Shown one piece after another: positions 14,101 through 26,100 of a stretch of 64,000 bases of DNA. The stretch is from Gorsachius magnificus (taxonomy: Eukaryota; Chordata; Aves; Pelecaniformes; Ardeidae). A program made the translations under genes and the position numbers. The stretch's first letter is position 1. Each line of letters begins with the position of its first letter. Under the pieces are notes generated by a model. That model was not told where the DNA came from. It saw only the letters and a program-made list of their open reading frames with translations, and ran no database searches. The stretch lies in NCBI GenBank assembly GCA_034008185.1, contig CM067082.1, forward strand, positions 123,195,988-123,259,987, given 5' to 3'.

Positions 14101-17100
14101 AACAAGATATGTGACTGCTTAAGACTCAAATTCAATGCAGGGGAAGAAACAGGAGGTTGCATCAGTAGACTGGAAACATCTCTGACTTTCTCTACCAAGT
14201 TGGGGAGCAAAGGAAGCAGTGCACCTGCCTCAAATACAGCACATTCCCTCAGCATCTACTCTATGTAAGCACAGCCTATTACAGTCACGGGCATTAAGAC
14301 CCACTACCTGAAGAAATGTCTTACAAGATGTTTCAAATGCAGTGATTTAGAGCAGTAAGTTACTTCTGCAGCAGAGAAATCGACAGCCTACAGCAACCAT
14401 AAAAGGCTACGGAACAGCCACCATCCAAGCTCCCGCTTAAGTAAGCGAGTTTACGCTCATCTGTTGAATTCAATGTATTTCTGAATCCTATCAAACAGAT
14501 TGCTTGGACACTGATCGTGTTATAAAAACAAGCAGTTCACTGCAGTTTAGTGTGACTGTGGCTAGGTCATCAGAGGTCACTGGATGTCAAAGACACATGC
14601 TTTATCTGTAGTGTACAAATCCTTATCAATCTTAGATACCAATTAGAATTCTTTAGGCAGGCATATTAGGCATGGTATTAATCTACTGAATAAACCCATT
14701 TCCAAAATGTACTTAAAGGTGAATACAGGTATCTACATTTTAGCCTTCCTGCAATAGCATTAAATACATAAAATAATCAAAATAAGTCTAATCCAAAATC
14801 TTAAAATAATTTTTTATGCGATAAAATACCAAGCAGAAGGTTTCTTTGACAGAATTGTTAGAGATGTGCTACTGACCTGTTGAGGAATAACAGTGTCTCT
14901 GTAGCTGGGAAGAATCTTCAGAGTGACACTGCCACTAATATTTTTCAGCAGTTCCTGCAATTCTTTTGGATTGTTTCCAACCTCATGGCCATTCACCTCT
15001 TTAATAATGTCACCTACATGCAGAAGACCTTGTCGATCTATCATTCCGCCATGAAGAATTCGTGCTATTACCAGATCATTGTTCTCAACTCTAAACGTAA
15101 CACCCTGAAAGAGGTATGTGACACCTAGATTACCATTGTTTGAATTTCAATTTCAGTTTACCATTATCTCAAGAAAAAATATACAGCTACGGGATATACT
15201 TTCTACCCCAATGAAGAGAGACAGTAACAGTTACTACAGTGTAAGAGTTCCTAATACACAGATAAGCATCAGGTGACCCAAAAGTGCTTTCAGACAAGGT
15301 TTTCATACAATTGAACAATGACTGTATTGTTCTTGATAGCATGCAATCCTGTCATTTTGTATCAGGACCAAGCAAATGTTGTGTTAGTCAGTTATGCTAG
15401 CAAGTCATTCAGCCTAGTGACTGCCTATTCCCTATCCCATGATGGGAACACACAAATATATTCTTATTTTGACCTCGCAATACTCATCCTATCACCCATT
15501 AAATTACACAACACAATAACAGAAAGAATTAAAACGTAATGCAAGAAATTAGGCACATGCAAATGCTTTCACTCGCACTTTAAATTAAAGTCACACTCAT
15601 CTTCAATTACTTACCAGTGGTTCTCCTGCTCTTTTGTGAATTCCAAGAATGCGAATAGCATCTACTGGAACAATCTGGTTGTTCACTGAAGAATTGTTGA
15701 CTTCTGGGCTAGAAGGAGGGGAATCATAACATTTTGAAGCTACAATATCATGTGCTTCCAAGAGTGACTGTAAGGAAACAGAAAAAGCCTTATTTAAATC
15801 ATGAAATAACCATTTGCAAAAGGATTTAGTGCTGAATAACCACTGAAATTGCTCTTTTGGGACCAGATCTTAAAACTCTCACTTCACGTGGAATGGAGCA
15901 AAAATTCACTATCATGTTTGTATGAAATACAAGCATTCACATTGCCCGCTGTCGTGGCAAACATGCTCTCTTGTAAATACAAATGCTTCTTAAGGAAGTA
16001 TGTATTTATCTTAAAGAGAAATGTAATGAATTTGGAAGGAATACGTGAACTTGCAGGGAAGAAGATGGAAAAAGGAGAACGTAAAATAGTCTTTCGCCTA
16101 ATGAGACAGTATCTGAGCAAATGTTTAAAGTAAACGAACAACCCACTGCAAAAAAAGTGAAGATAACTCATCATTAGATACTTGCGTCTAATGTAATAGA
16201 ATTTTCCTCCACAGTAATTTGGAAGTAACTGTAAATTAAAGTTAATTACAGGTATGCAAAGAGTTCTAGCAATCTGCAGAATGAGTACTTTGTGCTTCCA
16301 TAAAGCCAAGGCAGAATTCTATCCTGTGAATCCAAGTTGACAGAATTCACTTTATGGAAGACAAGAGCTCAAACCTTATAGCTTATGTTTTTTTCACCAG
16401 TCCACACACACAAGTACAAACCAAAAGGAAGAGATCCAAAAAAATATAATCATCTTTGGAAGACAATGCAATTTAGACTTGATTTTCTTGTAAAAGATGC
16501 TTTAAGATTTAAAGAAATTATTTTTAAGACACTACATACAGGTAAAACAAGAACAAACTTGTGAAATTAGACAGCAGAGACTTTCTGTCTTAAAGAGGAA
16601 AAGGGACACGCTATAACCACCACACATGGCAGTTCAAGATAAAACATCCTGTGGCAGAGTCTCACTGACACATACAGGAAGACAAAAAGAAGCAAGTGGA
16701 GAAGATGCCTACTAGGCCTCAAAGAATATAGCTTTGTTTCAAACAGTGACCTCATGAGATACAGTCTTAAGTTAGATCACAGACTGGTGTCAAATAAGTA
16801 TCTAAAGAGAAGACACTGAGGACAAGACATCATAGGGACTCCCACTGACAGTGACATGCACTAGTGACATGCCAGAGGAAGACAGCAAACTATTAGAAAG
16901 TAGAGCTAGTGAGCAGGTGACATTTAAACAAATTTAACAATTTTGCTATGCAGTCTGCTCCATCATTCTGTAAGTCACGTCTAACCTAAAAGTTGTGCAA
17001 CCACACTAGTTTAGTGCTAAGCTCAATATGCAAGCCCTCAAAGTGTCACAAAACCTGAACAGTCATTTTAATCTGCCCATTACATGATGACCCTGCTGAT

Positions 17101-20100
17101 ATTTCAACTTTACATTAGAAGGAGGTACTAATTCACTGATTCTGTCCCTGCCGTTTAGACTGTAAAGACAGCTGCTTATTGTTGCTGCTCTGACAGTGTG
17201 GACAAAAAACAAATAAAGTTAAATAGTAAAAACAATCATTTGTTTAAATCAAGCAGCTGTCTGATGGTAGCAATTTCTAATTCTTAATTATCCAAGGCAC
17301 ATCCAATCCAGAAACCAGGAGAACAGATCTCTTTCCCAATGTTTGCAAGCAACATTTTCACATCTTTCTACATTTCCAAAACGAAACCAACTAGTATCAA
17401 CTACACATTTTAACACATTAACACTGACAAAACCAGGGAGATGCACCAGTAGAAAACCTCCAGTTTTCTCTTTTGGTCACATGCTAGAACCAATTGTGCC
17501 CAAACTTTGTGGCCATGAACCACTAGATTTCTCATGGAGCATAACCATGCTTGTATAGCCCCCTGCCCTTAATGATCATATAATTTATGGATTATGACCT
17601 GATCCACAGTCAAAAAAGACTACTAAGCAAACAGTCTGCCATCCTTTTCAAATTAATATACTCTGTAAGAATCTTCAGTTCTGAAATCTGATCCCATCAT
17701 CCACATTCTGATCCTGTTAATTCACTCAGTTTCATAGAATCATAGAATCACCTCGGTTGGAAAAGACCTTTAAGATCATCGAGTCCTCACCTCGGTTGGA
17801 AAAGACCTTTAAGATCATCGAGTCCAACCGTTAACCTAGCACTGCCATCCCACCACTAAACCATGTCCCTAAGCACCTCATCTATCCTTCTTTTAAAGAC
17901 CTCCAGGGATGAGGACTCCACCACCTCCCTGGGCAGCCCATTCCAGAGCCTGACAACCCTCTCGGTGAAGAAGTTTTTCCTAATGTCTAGCCTAAACCTG
18001 CCCTGGCACAGCTTCAAGCCATTTCCCCTTGTCCTATCATCCGTTACCAGGGAGAAGAGGCTGACCCCCACCTCACTACAGCCTCCTGTCAGGCAGTTGT
18101 AGAGGGCGATCAGGTCTCCCCTCAGCCTCCTCTTCTCCAGACTAAACAACCCCAGTTCCCTCAGCCGCTCCTCGTATGACTTATGTTCCAGACCCCTCAC
18201 CAGCTTGGTTGCTCTCCTCTGGGCCTGTTCCAGCAAGGCAACATCTTTCTTGTAGTGAGGGGCCCAAAACTGAACATAGTATTCGAGGTGCGGCCTCACC
18301 AGCACCGAGTACAGGGGCACGATCACTTCCCTACTCCTGCTGGTCACACTATTCCTGATACAAGCCAGGATGCCATTGGCCTTCTTGGCCACCTGGGCAC
18401 ACTGCTGGCTCATATTCAGCCGGCTGTCAATCAGTACCCCCAGGTCTTTTTCCACCAGGCAGCTTTCCAGCCACTCTTTGCCAAGCCTGTAGCGCTGCAT
18501 GGGGTTGTTGTGACCAAAGTGCAGGACCCGGCACTTGGCCTTGTTGAACCTCATACAATTGGCCTCGGCCCATCGATCCAGCCTGTCCAGGTCCCTTTGC
18601 AGAGCCCTCCTCCCCTCCAGCAGATCAACACTACCACCCAGTTTGGTGTCATCTGCAAATTTACTGAGGGCACACTCAATCCCCTCATCCAGGTCATTGA
18701 TAAAGATATTAAACAAGACCGGCCCTAAAACTGAGCCCTGGGGGACACCGCTTGTGACTGGCCGCCAACTGGATTTAGCTCCATTCACCACGACTCTCTG
18801 GGCTCGGCCACCCAGCCAGTTTTTAACCCAGTGAAGAGTACATCCATCTAGGCCATGAACTGCCAGCTTCTCCAGGAGAATGCTATGGGAGACTGTGTCG
18901 AAGGCTTTGCTGAAGTCCAGGTAGACAACATCCACAGCCTTTCCCTCATCTACCAGGCGGGTCACCTGGTCATAGAAGGAAATCAGGTTGGTTAGGCAAG
19001 ACCTGCCTTTCGTGAACCCATGCTGACTGGGCCTGATCCCCTGATTCTCCTCCATGTGCCTGGTGAGCACACTCAAGATGAACTTCTCCATAATCTTCCC
19101 CGGTACCGAGGTCAGGCTGACTGGTCTGTAGTTCCCCGGATCCTCCTTCCGGCCCTTCTTGAAGATAGGCGTCACATTTGCCAACCCCCAGTCATCTGGG
19201 ACCTCCCCTGTTCTCCAGGACTGCTGATAAATGATAGAGAGTGGCTTGGCAAGCTCCTCTGCCAACTCCTTCAGCACTCTTGGGTGGATCCCATCCGGCC
19301 CCATAGACTTGTGGATGTCCAGGTGGCATAGCAGGTCAAAGACTGCTTCCTCCTGGATTATGGGGGGTTCATTCCACTCTCTGTCCCCATCTTCCAGTTC
19401 AGGAGGCTGGGTACCCTGGGGATAACTCGTCGGGCCATTAAAGACCGAGGCAAAGAAGGCGTTGAGTATCTCAGCCTTTTCCTCGTCTTTAGTGGCAATG
19501 TTCCCCCTTGCATCCACTAGTGGATGGAGGTTCTCCCTGGCTCTCTTTCATGGATAAGCATGAATTCTTTCAACTACTACTTAACTATCTCCTAATCACA
19601 AAATCTTTTTCCTGCTATTTACATGATGGCTGAGTCACAGAAGGACTATCAAGGGCTGTGCATTGCTGCCCACAATTACAAAATGGTTTCTTTAAGAAAA
19701 GTAGTTTACTGGTTTCCTTAAAACAAGCCACAGTTAATTTATTACCTTCCCATACCTAACTCTCAGTTTTAAAACTCAAGAATCTATACCAGTTTTACAA
19801 GATTGTTTCCAGCCAGCTGGGTGATGGCATACAGTCCTGAGGAACGCTAAAACAAAGTCACCTGGCAACAGGGGCCACGTGTCTTCATCCACTGTCAGAC
19901 TACTCTCCAACATTTTATATCACTCACAGTAACTTTCTTATTTCAGTAATATGGTTGAGTGATCTGAGAAATACAGTTGCATGAACTTCACTAGTCTCTT
20001 TGTTATGGTATCAGAAAAAGTGATACCCTGTGCTTCTGCATCTCCAGAGCTCCCCTGGAATCTGACCTTTCCCATACTGGTGCTAGAACACATAAAACCA

Positions 20101-23100
20101 CTGCCAAAGTCTGCAAAACAACATGGACGGAATAATCAACAACCATAAAACGGTTCAAAGTTTCCTCCATTCCGCATAGCTAAACAGGATCAGCTGACTA
20201 TCTGAGACTGGATAACTGTAGAAAAGTTCTCATGGAAAAAATGGTGATGTTTCTGGAATAAGGCATTTAGAAGGACTCTGTGTATCACAGGAGATACCGC
20301 ACAATGGACGTACAGTGCTGTGGCAGACAGTATGGCCCCTTTGTGCAAGATACTGTCATAAAGTAATCCATAGACTTAGAACGCACAGACTTCTTTACAG
20401 TAGTTTTCTGTGGCTGTGCTTATTTGACAGGTTAAAAAAAATTTTAAAAAGTAATTCAAATTTCAGTAAACAAAGAAACATTAAACATTCAAGGCTCTCT
20501 ACAGTGCTGAAGCCAAGTCCAAATTCAAAATGTGTTTTTCCTAAAAACATTCTCAGCACATTCTAATAAAAGTTATGAAGCATTGCCTGCCTTATGTGAT
20601 AACTATTTTCCCAACTGTGATCCAATAGAACAATTAAATTACAGATTGAGGGCCGGAGGGTATACACAAGAGCAGAACAACTCTATGATCTTGAATTTAG
20701 GACTCCTTTCCTAACATTTCAGGCCTCAGAAGTACTTAAAATATTTTCATTCCTCTTTTATGCCCTAAATATGTGCTAGTCTTCTCTGATAACACTGTTT
20801 AAAAGTTAAACTTAATAAACGGACTACAGGCCCCTAATGTACATGTGAAAAGCAGAGATTTTTAAAGTTTGTTCTGGAAAAGTGAGGAAATAATTTAAGA
20901 CCTTAGAGAAATCAGGGGTGCTGGTAAGGAGGCATGAATATGTGGGGAAAAATAACCCTATAAATTAGATCTGTCTTGGAGGCAATTTAGGATCACTTTT
21001 CTAAATTAAACATTTTAAAGGTATGATTAGCCATTATAGAGCTAACTATAGAGCTGCTTTTCAGGTTAAATATTTTATTGCCAGCAGAATCTACTGTTTA
21101 TGATGAATGGCTTGCATAATTCTTAGAAAGGTGAAAAAAACTGAACAAGTTCTTCCGTGAGCAGCAGAAGTGATTCATCTGCATGTTTAACCACTCCAAC
21201 AGTGCAATACTTTCAACTCCTCCCTTTTCCCTCAAGGCAACTTCTTTTACCACTCCTCTCTTCTGGTCTCCAGCTACTGTCTGGCAAGACTTGCTATAGC
21301 CTTTTCTATGCACCGCCTGTGCCAGCTGGCTCTTCAGTACCTACTGTGAAACTTCCACACTTTGAACCTTGAAAAGTTCAGTTAGAACTAAAAGGGGTAA
21401 AAAGTGAAAGGGAAGAAAAAGAAAGGAATGAAAGGAGAAGAGAGAAAAGGAAAGGGACAGTCAAACATAATAGTGTGACCATATATGCTCCTGTACTCCA
21501 TAAGCTAGTCCCTCCCCAATGTATCTCCTGTAAAAACATGTAAAAGAAGCGAAGTTCTGTAATTTGGTATTTTCCACACTAAATGATACATTCAAATAAG
21601 CTATTGCACTGATAATTTGTATACCACATTTGATACTTGCATGCCAAGGCAGGTTACAACTGTAAGAAGACGCTGTGATAAAGTGGCACCGTTCCTGTGT
21701 AAAATACAGAATCAGCCTCTAAAACAGTTATACAATAGCATCCATGAAACTTTAAAAGAGTCAAGTCAAGGCAGCTTGTTTACAGATTTACTGGACTAGA
21801 GAAAGGATGCAAATTACATTTTCTGTAATTACAAATGACATTGTATTTTTCCTTTCTTCCTTACAGGTCCCTTCTTACAGAATTTGGAATATGCCTCATT
21901 GCACCAAACAAGGCAGAAAGGACAGCACTTATTTCCTGAGTTAATCTTCTGTTTCCTGTTCAGGAAAAGACATATGTAGTCTCCCCAAGCCTTAGAAAGA
22001 ATATTGTATCCACAGTTCGGTCTTCAAATTTTCCTCGAAGCTATTCTAGAGTGGTCATAAATACAATATCCATTAAATAAAAACACTTGCTCAAAATACT
22101 ACTACTTTGGCCTCAGTTGTCTTTGGGAAACGGAAGGACAAAATTAAGGGCTGAAAAGTACACCCTAATTTTAGGCTTCCAAACTGAATCGTATCAGATC
22201 CACTTTTAAAAAGTAAGTAGCTAGCTGCTCTTTGCCTGTACACAGCAGCCAAAACTGTTCATTGTTTCTGCAAATGAGACTGAAGGCCTCACAATGGGCA
22301 CTTAGAAAATAAAAAGAAAAATACAAGTTAAAGCTGCTTCAGACTTTTTTTTTTTTTAAAAATGAACTCTAATTATGGCAGAGTGAAGGATAGGTTAGTT
22401 CTCCAGGGCAGCATTTAACTATCTTAACCATCAAATAGTTTCTTCTCTTCCTTTCGTACCTAATTCTTTCTGTACCATCCAGGTTTTGCAGCAAATGAAG
22501 CAGGGAGCTCTAGAAATAGCTTATTTCTCTTGCATACCCATAACTCACTCAACAGTATAGTGAAAGAAGCAGCATGCAATCTTGTTCATAGCATGCATTT
22601 TTAAATTGGGTTTCAAGGAAGAATCAACAAACTGTGAACTAGTAAGTCTGATGTTGATACTAAACAAATCAGGAGAAGTTTCCATAAAAAACAGAATGAT
22701 TGGACAAAATAGCTTAAGGGAAAGCATCAACATGCTTTAATAAAGGGAAGTCATGCTTCTCAAATTTGCTTAAGTTCCTTGAATGAGTCACCAAGCATGG
22801 CAGCAAGGCAGTTACCACTGATAATATAGATCAATTTCCAAAAGGCCTTTGATAGATAGGCTCCTTTATCAATGTCTTTTAAAGAAACAAAGCTACTACA
22901 GGACAAGCAGGAAGGCTCTCAAGTGGATGAAAATACTGGTTAAAAGACAGAAAAACTGAGGCCAGGAATACAATACTAATTTTCACAGTTCACGTCACCA
23001 GGGTATTTCCCACAGGCATCTGGGCTCAGTTCAACACCTGCCAATACACTGACATGTCAGATAAGTGACCTAGGAAATGGGGGTGAGATGTGAAATGGCA

Positions 23101-26100
23101 GGGTTTGCTGCTGCTGCTAAACTATTCAAGGAGTAAAACAAACGATTGTTTGCAGGAGCACCTCATGAGCAACAAGGCAAATGAAATTCAACAGCCTGCA
23201 AGGGAAAATACAATCCTAATTTAACATATTAACGGACAGACTCAGAAGTGGTATCTCAGAGGTGTAAACAGTACAAAACCAAACCAAACCAACCACCCAC
23301 TTCCATGTTTACCAAGCCTAGAGGTACCTCTTCTTCACTGAGAGAGTGGTCAAACACTGGAAAGAGCTTCTTAGAGAGGTGGTCGATGCCCCATACCTGT
23401 CAGTGTTAAAGAGGCATTTGGACAATGCCCTTAATAACATGTTTTAACTTTTGGTCAGCCCTGAAGTGATCCGGCAGTTGAACTAGTTGAATATGCAGAA
23501 GAACTTCTTTACTTTGAGGGTGACAGAGCACTGGAACAGGCTGCCCAGGGGGGCTGTGGAGTCTCCCTCTCTGGAGGTATTCAAAACCTGCCTGGATGAT
23601 GTCCTGTGCAACCTGCTCTAGCAGGTGGCTTGGATTATATGATCTTCCAAGGTCCCTTCCAACCCTTGCCATTCAGTGATTATAGGCCCTTCCAACTTTC
23701 TATTCTATTCTATTCTATTCACCAGCTGTTAAAAAGGCAAACCAAATGCTAGGAATTTTTAAGCAATGAGTAGGAGATGCAATGGTAATGATTACACCAC
23801 TTCATAAATCCATGCTACTGTCAATGACTCTGGGAAGATGTATACGGTTTTGCTTCCCTTCTTCTTGTTTATTTGAGACAGACAGACATGCATATACAAT
23901 GAGGTCTCTCAAATCACAAGTAACATGGAAAAGCTGATGGGTTGATGTAAGGACAGTTTAATAATTGACATAAAGTAAAATAGTAGTAGTTGTAGTAGTA
24001 ATAATAATATTAATATACAAAACAAGTGATGTATGACGCAATTGCTCACCACCTGCCAACTGACGCCGAGCCCATCCCCAAGCAACAATCGCTGCCCCCC
24101 AGCCAACTCCCCCCAGTTTATATACTGAGCATGACATCATATGGTATGGATGGAAACCCTTTGGCCAGTTGGGGTCAGCTGTCCTGGCTGTGTCCCCTCC
24201 CAGCTTCTTGTGTACCTGGCAGAGCAAGGGAAGCTGAAAACATCGACTGCTGTAAGCACTACTTAGCAACAACTAAAACATCAGTGTGTTAACAACATTA
24301 TTCTCATACTAAATCCAGAACACAGCACTATGCCACCTACTAGGAAGAAAATTAACTCTATCCCAGCCAAAACTAGGACACGTATGATTAGGAAGCACTA
24401 ACAGACTCCAGGGATAATGTAGCATATATGCAATTTCAAGTCTGCTCTTTATAAATCAAAGAACAAAAATGTACAAGCAATAGCATAAACATTGGCATTT
24501 TTCTTCACTAGCTACTTAGGAACTTTTAAATGAAATGTCTAAGTTGCTTAAGCCTGAACTAATGGAGTAACTGACACCAGCACCATGTTGTGCCTTTCTG
24601 TAAATATGACCACTGAACAGGAATGAAAGCTGGGTTTGGCTCAGTATTGGTTATTCACTGCAATTAAACTTCTTATTTGATCTCAGTCTCCTACAGGCCA
24701 TTTCCAGTCTCCACCACAAAGATTCTTTGCCCAGTTGGTCTCTGGTCTTTGCCAACTCTCTTCAGAGATCATCACTACAGTGCCTTTCAGAGTCAGTCTA
24801 CTCCAGCAAGTTCTTCACTTACTAAGTCCTTTTCATCCTTTCATTCATCCTCTTTGACTTGTCAGCTTTAACTTCTCAATCTAACACAATGGATCTTTGT
24901 CAGGTCTGTCACTGCACCGTTTGGCCCCCAATTCCAATCTTCTTGCATTGCAACTACCAATTCTTCCAAACTCATCCTCTCTTTTTCCAGTACCGACTTC
25001 TGCTAAGGGATCAAAGACTGATTTGAAGGTTTATTCACCAGTAAGTCTCCAAATGATAGCCTTTGATCCGTTAGTTATGATGCCCTTCTGGACAAATAAG
25101 AGACCAAGGGAGGCCAACATACTGCTCTTCAGAAGAAGCAGAGAAACTGTTAGCACTCAGAATAACTACTACCTCAAAAGCCGAGCTCTTAAAGTGTTTC
25201 ATCTTCCAACAGGCCACAGCTTGACAGCATTTCCAGTGTTTATCTACGTTAACAGTAATGCACCTCACTGCTATGTCTGTATAATGTATAATGGAAACTT
25301 AGGAAAAAAATGTGTGTTTAAACTCATATACCCAAAAAACATCTATGACTCCAACCTGTCTGCCAAAAGTACACTTATACTGTGGCAAAAGGTTTGCTTA
25401 TGTTACTCTACAGGATATCTGTAGCTAAGTACTACAGTGAGCTGAAGCCTGCCTAGAAAGTCCATAATCTACCAAGGATTTACAGACCCTAATCTTCAAG
25501 GGTCAGTACAGAAGCTGGAAAGAGAATGGCAGCTATAGAAAACCACCTGCTTTTGATAAGCATATGTCAAAACTTCATTTATGTTAAGTACAGCAGCAGT
25601 GAAAGGGATGCAGATCTCAACTTAAGCTGCAGTACAGATCGCATCACAGAAGAATCACATTCCTTCACTCTGCAAACTGTACATCTTACACGAGTGTGAA
25701 TGCCAACAGCTGAACTGAAGTGCAGAATGGTCAGTAACAGGAACTGAGACCACCTGGAAATGCAAGGATGATGCCTTCAGGGAATTGCTATGGAAATTCC
25801 CATCATCTAGGAAGTAAATGTTTGTCCAAGACTTATAACAGAAACTGAAGTGGTTTTTAATACAAGTGAAGATATTCTTGAGGTGATATCAAGGCATAAA
25901 ATCGTGCTCGTTCTTAACCCCACATGTCTTCTGCTTTACCTTTCATTCAGAGTAAAATCCTACATATTAAAGTTTGCTACAGTTCAGGTTTTTTTCCATT
26001 ATTATTCCTAGATCCATATGTGGACACTGATACAGTAAGTTGGCAATATACAATAAAAAGGTGGCACCTGAAAATGAGGCTCCTTGAGTATTCCAACCAA

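Larger units (their letters stand above)
17732..19546 (-). mobile_element. CR1 LINE, 5'-truncated, with uninterrupted RT frame
   Basis: The element runs on the minus strand from about 19546 to its 3' end at about 17732. The 3' end shows the usual CR1 terminal ATTCTATGA-type short repeats (seen as TCATAGAA units on the plus strand). The 5' part, including ORF1 and the endonuclease, is missing. Near its 3' end a 39-base unit is duplicated perfectly in tandem (17748-17786 and 17787-17825), which is unusual for this family's short 3'UTR. No target-site duplication could be seen. Confidence 0.95.
15768..26067 (-). other. PALS2 10.3-kb intron between coding exons 2 and 3
   Basis: This GT-AG intron carries most of the transposons: a CR1 with an open RT frame (17.7-19.5 kb), an old LINE relic and two CR1 tails (22.6-23.7 kb), and a solo LTR (23.9-24.4 kb). 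The remaining stretches (15.8-17.7, 19.6-22.6 and 24.4-26.1 kb) look unique apart from a purine-rich tract at 21390-21456. Confidence 0.85.

Noticed and set aside
15884..16309. 141-codon minus-strand open frame in the intron
   Set aside because: No recognisable domain and AT-driven composition; length is possible by chance in this much intronic DNA.
18183..18728. 181-codon plus-strand frame
   Set aside because: Antisense shadow of the CR1 reverse-transcriptase frame.
24897..25424. 175-codon plus-strand open frame in the 10.3-kb intron
   Set aside because: No motif, antisense to PALS2, and no supporting signals.
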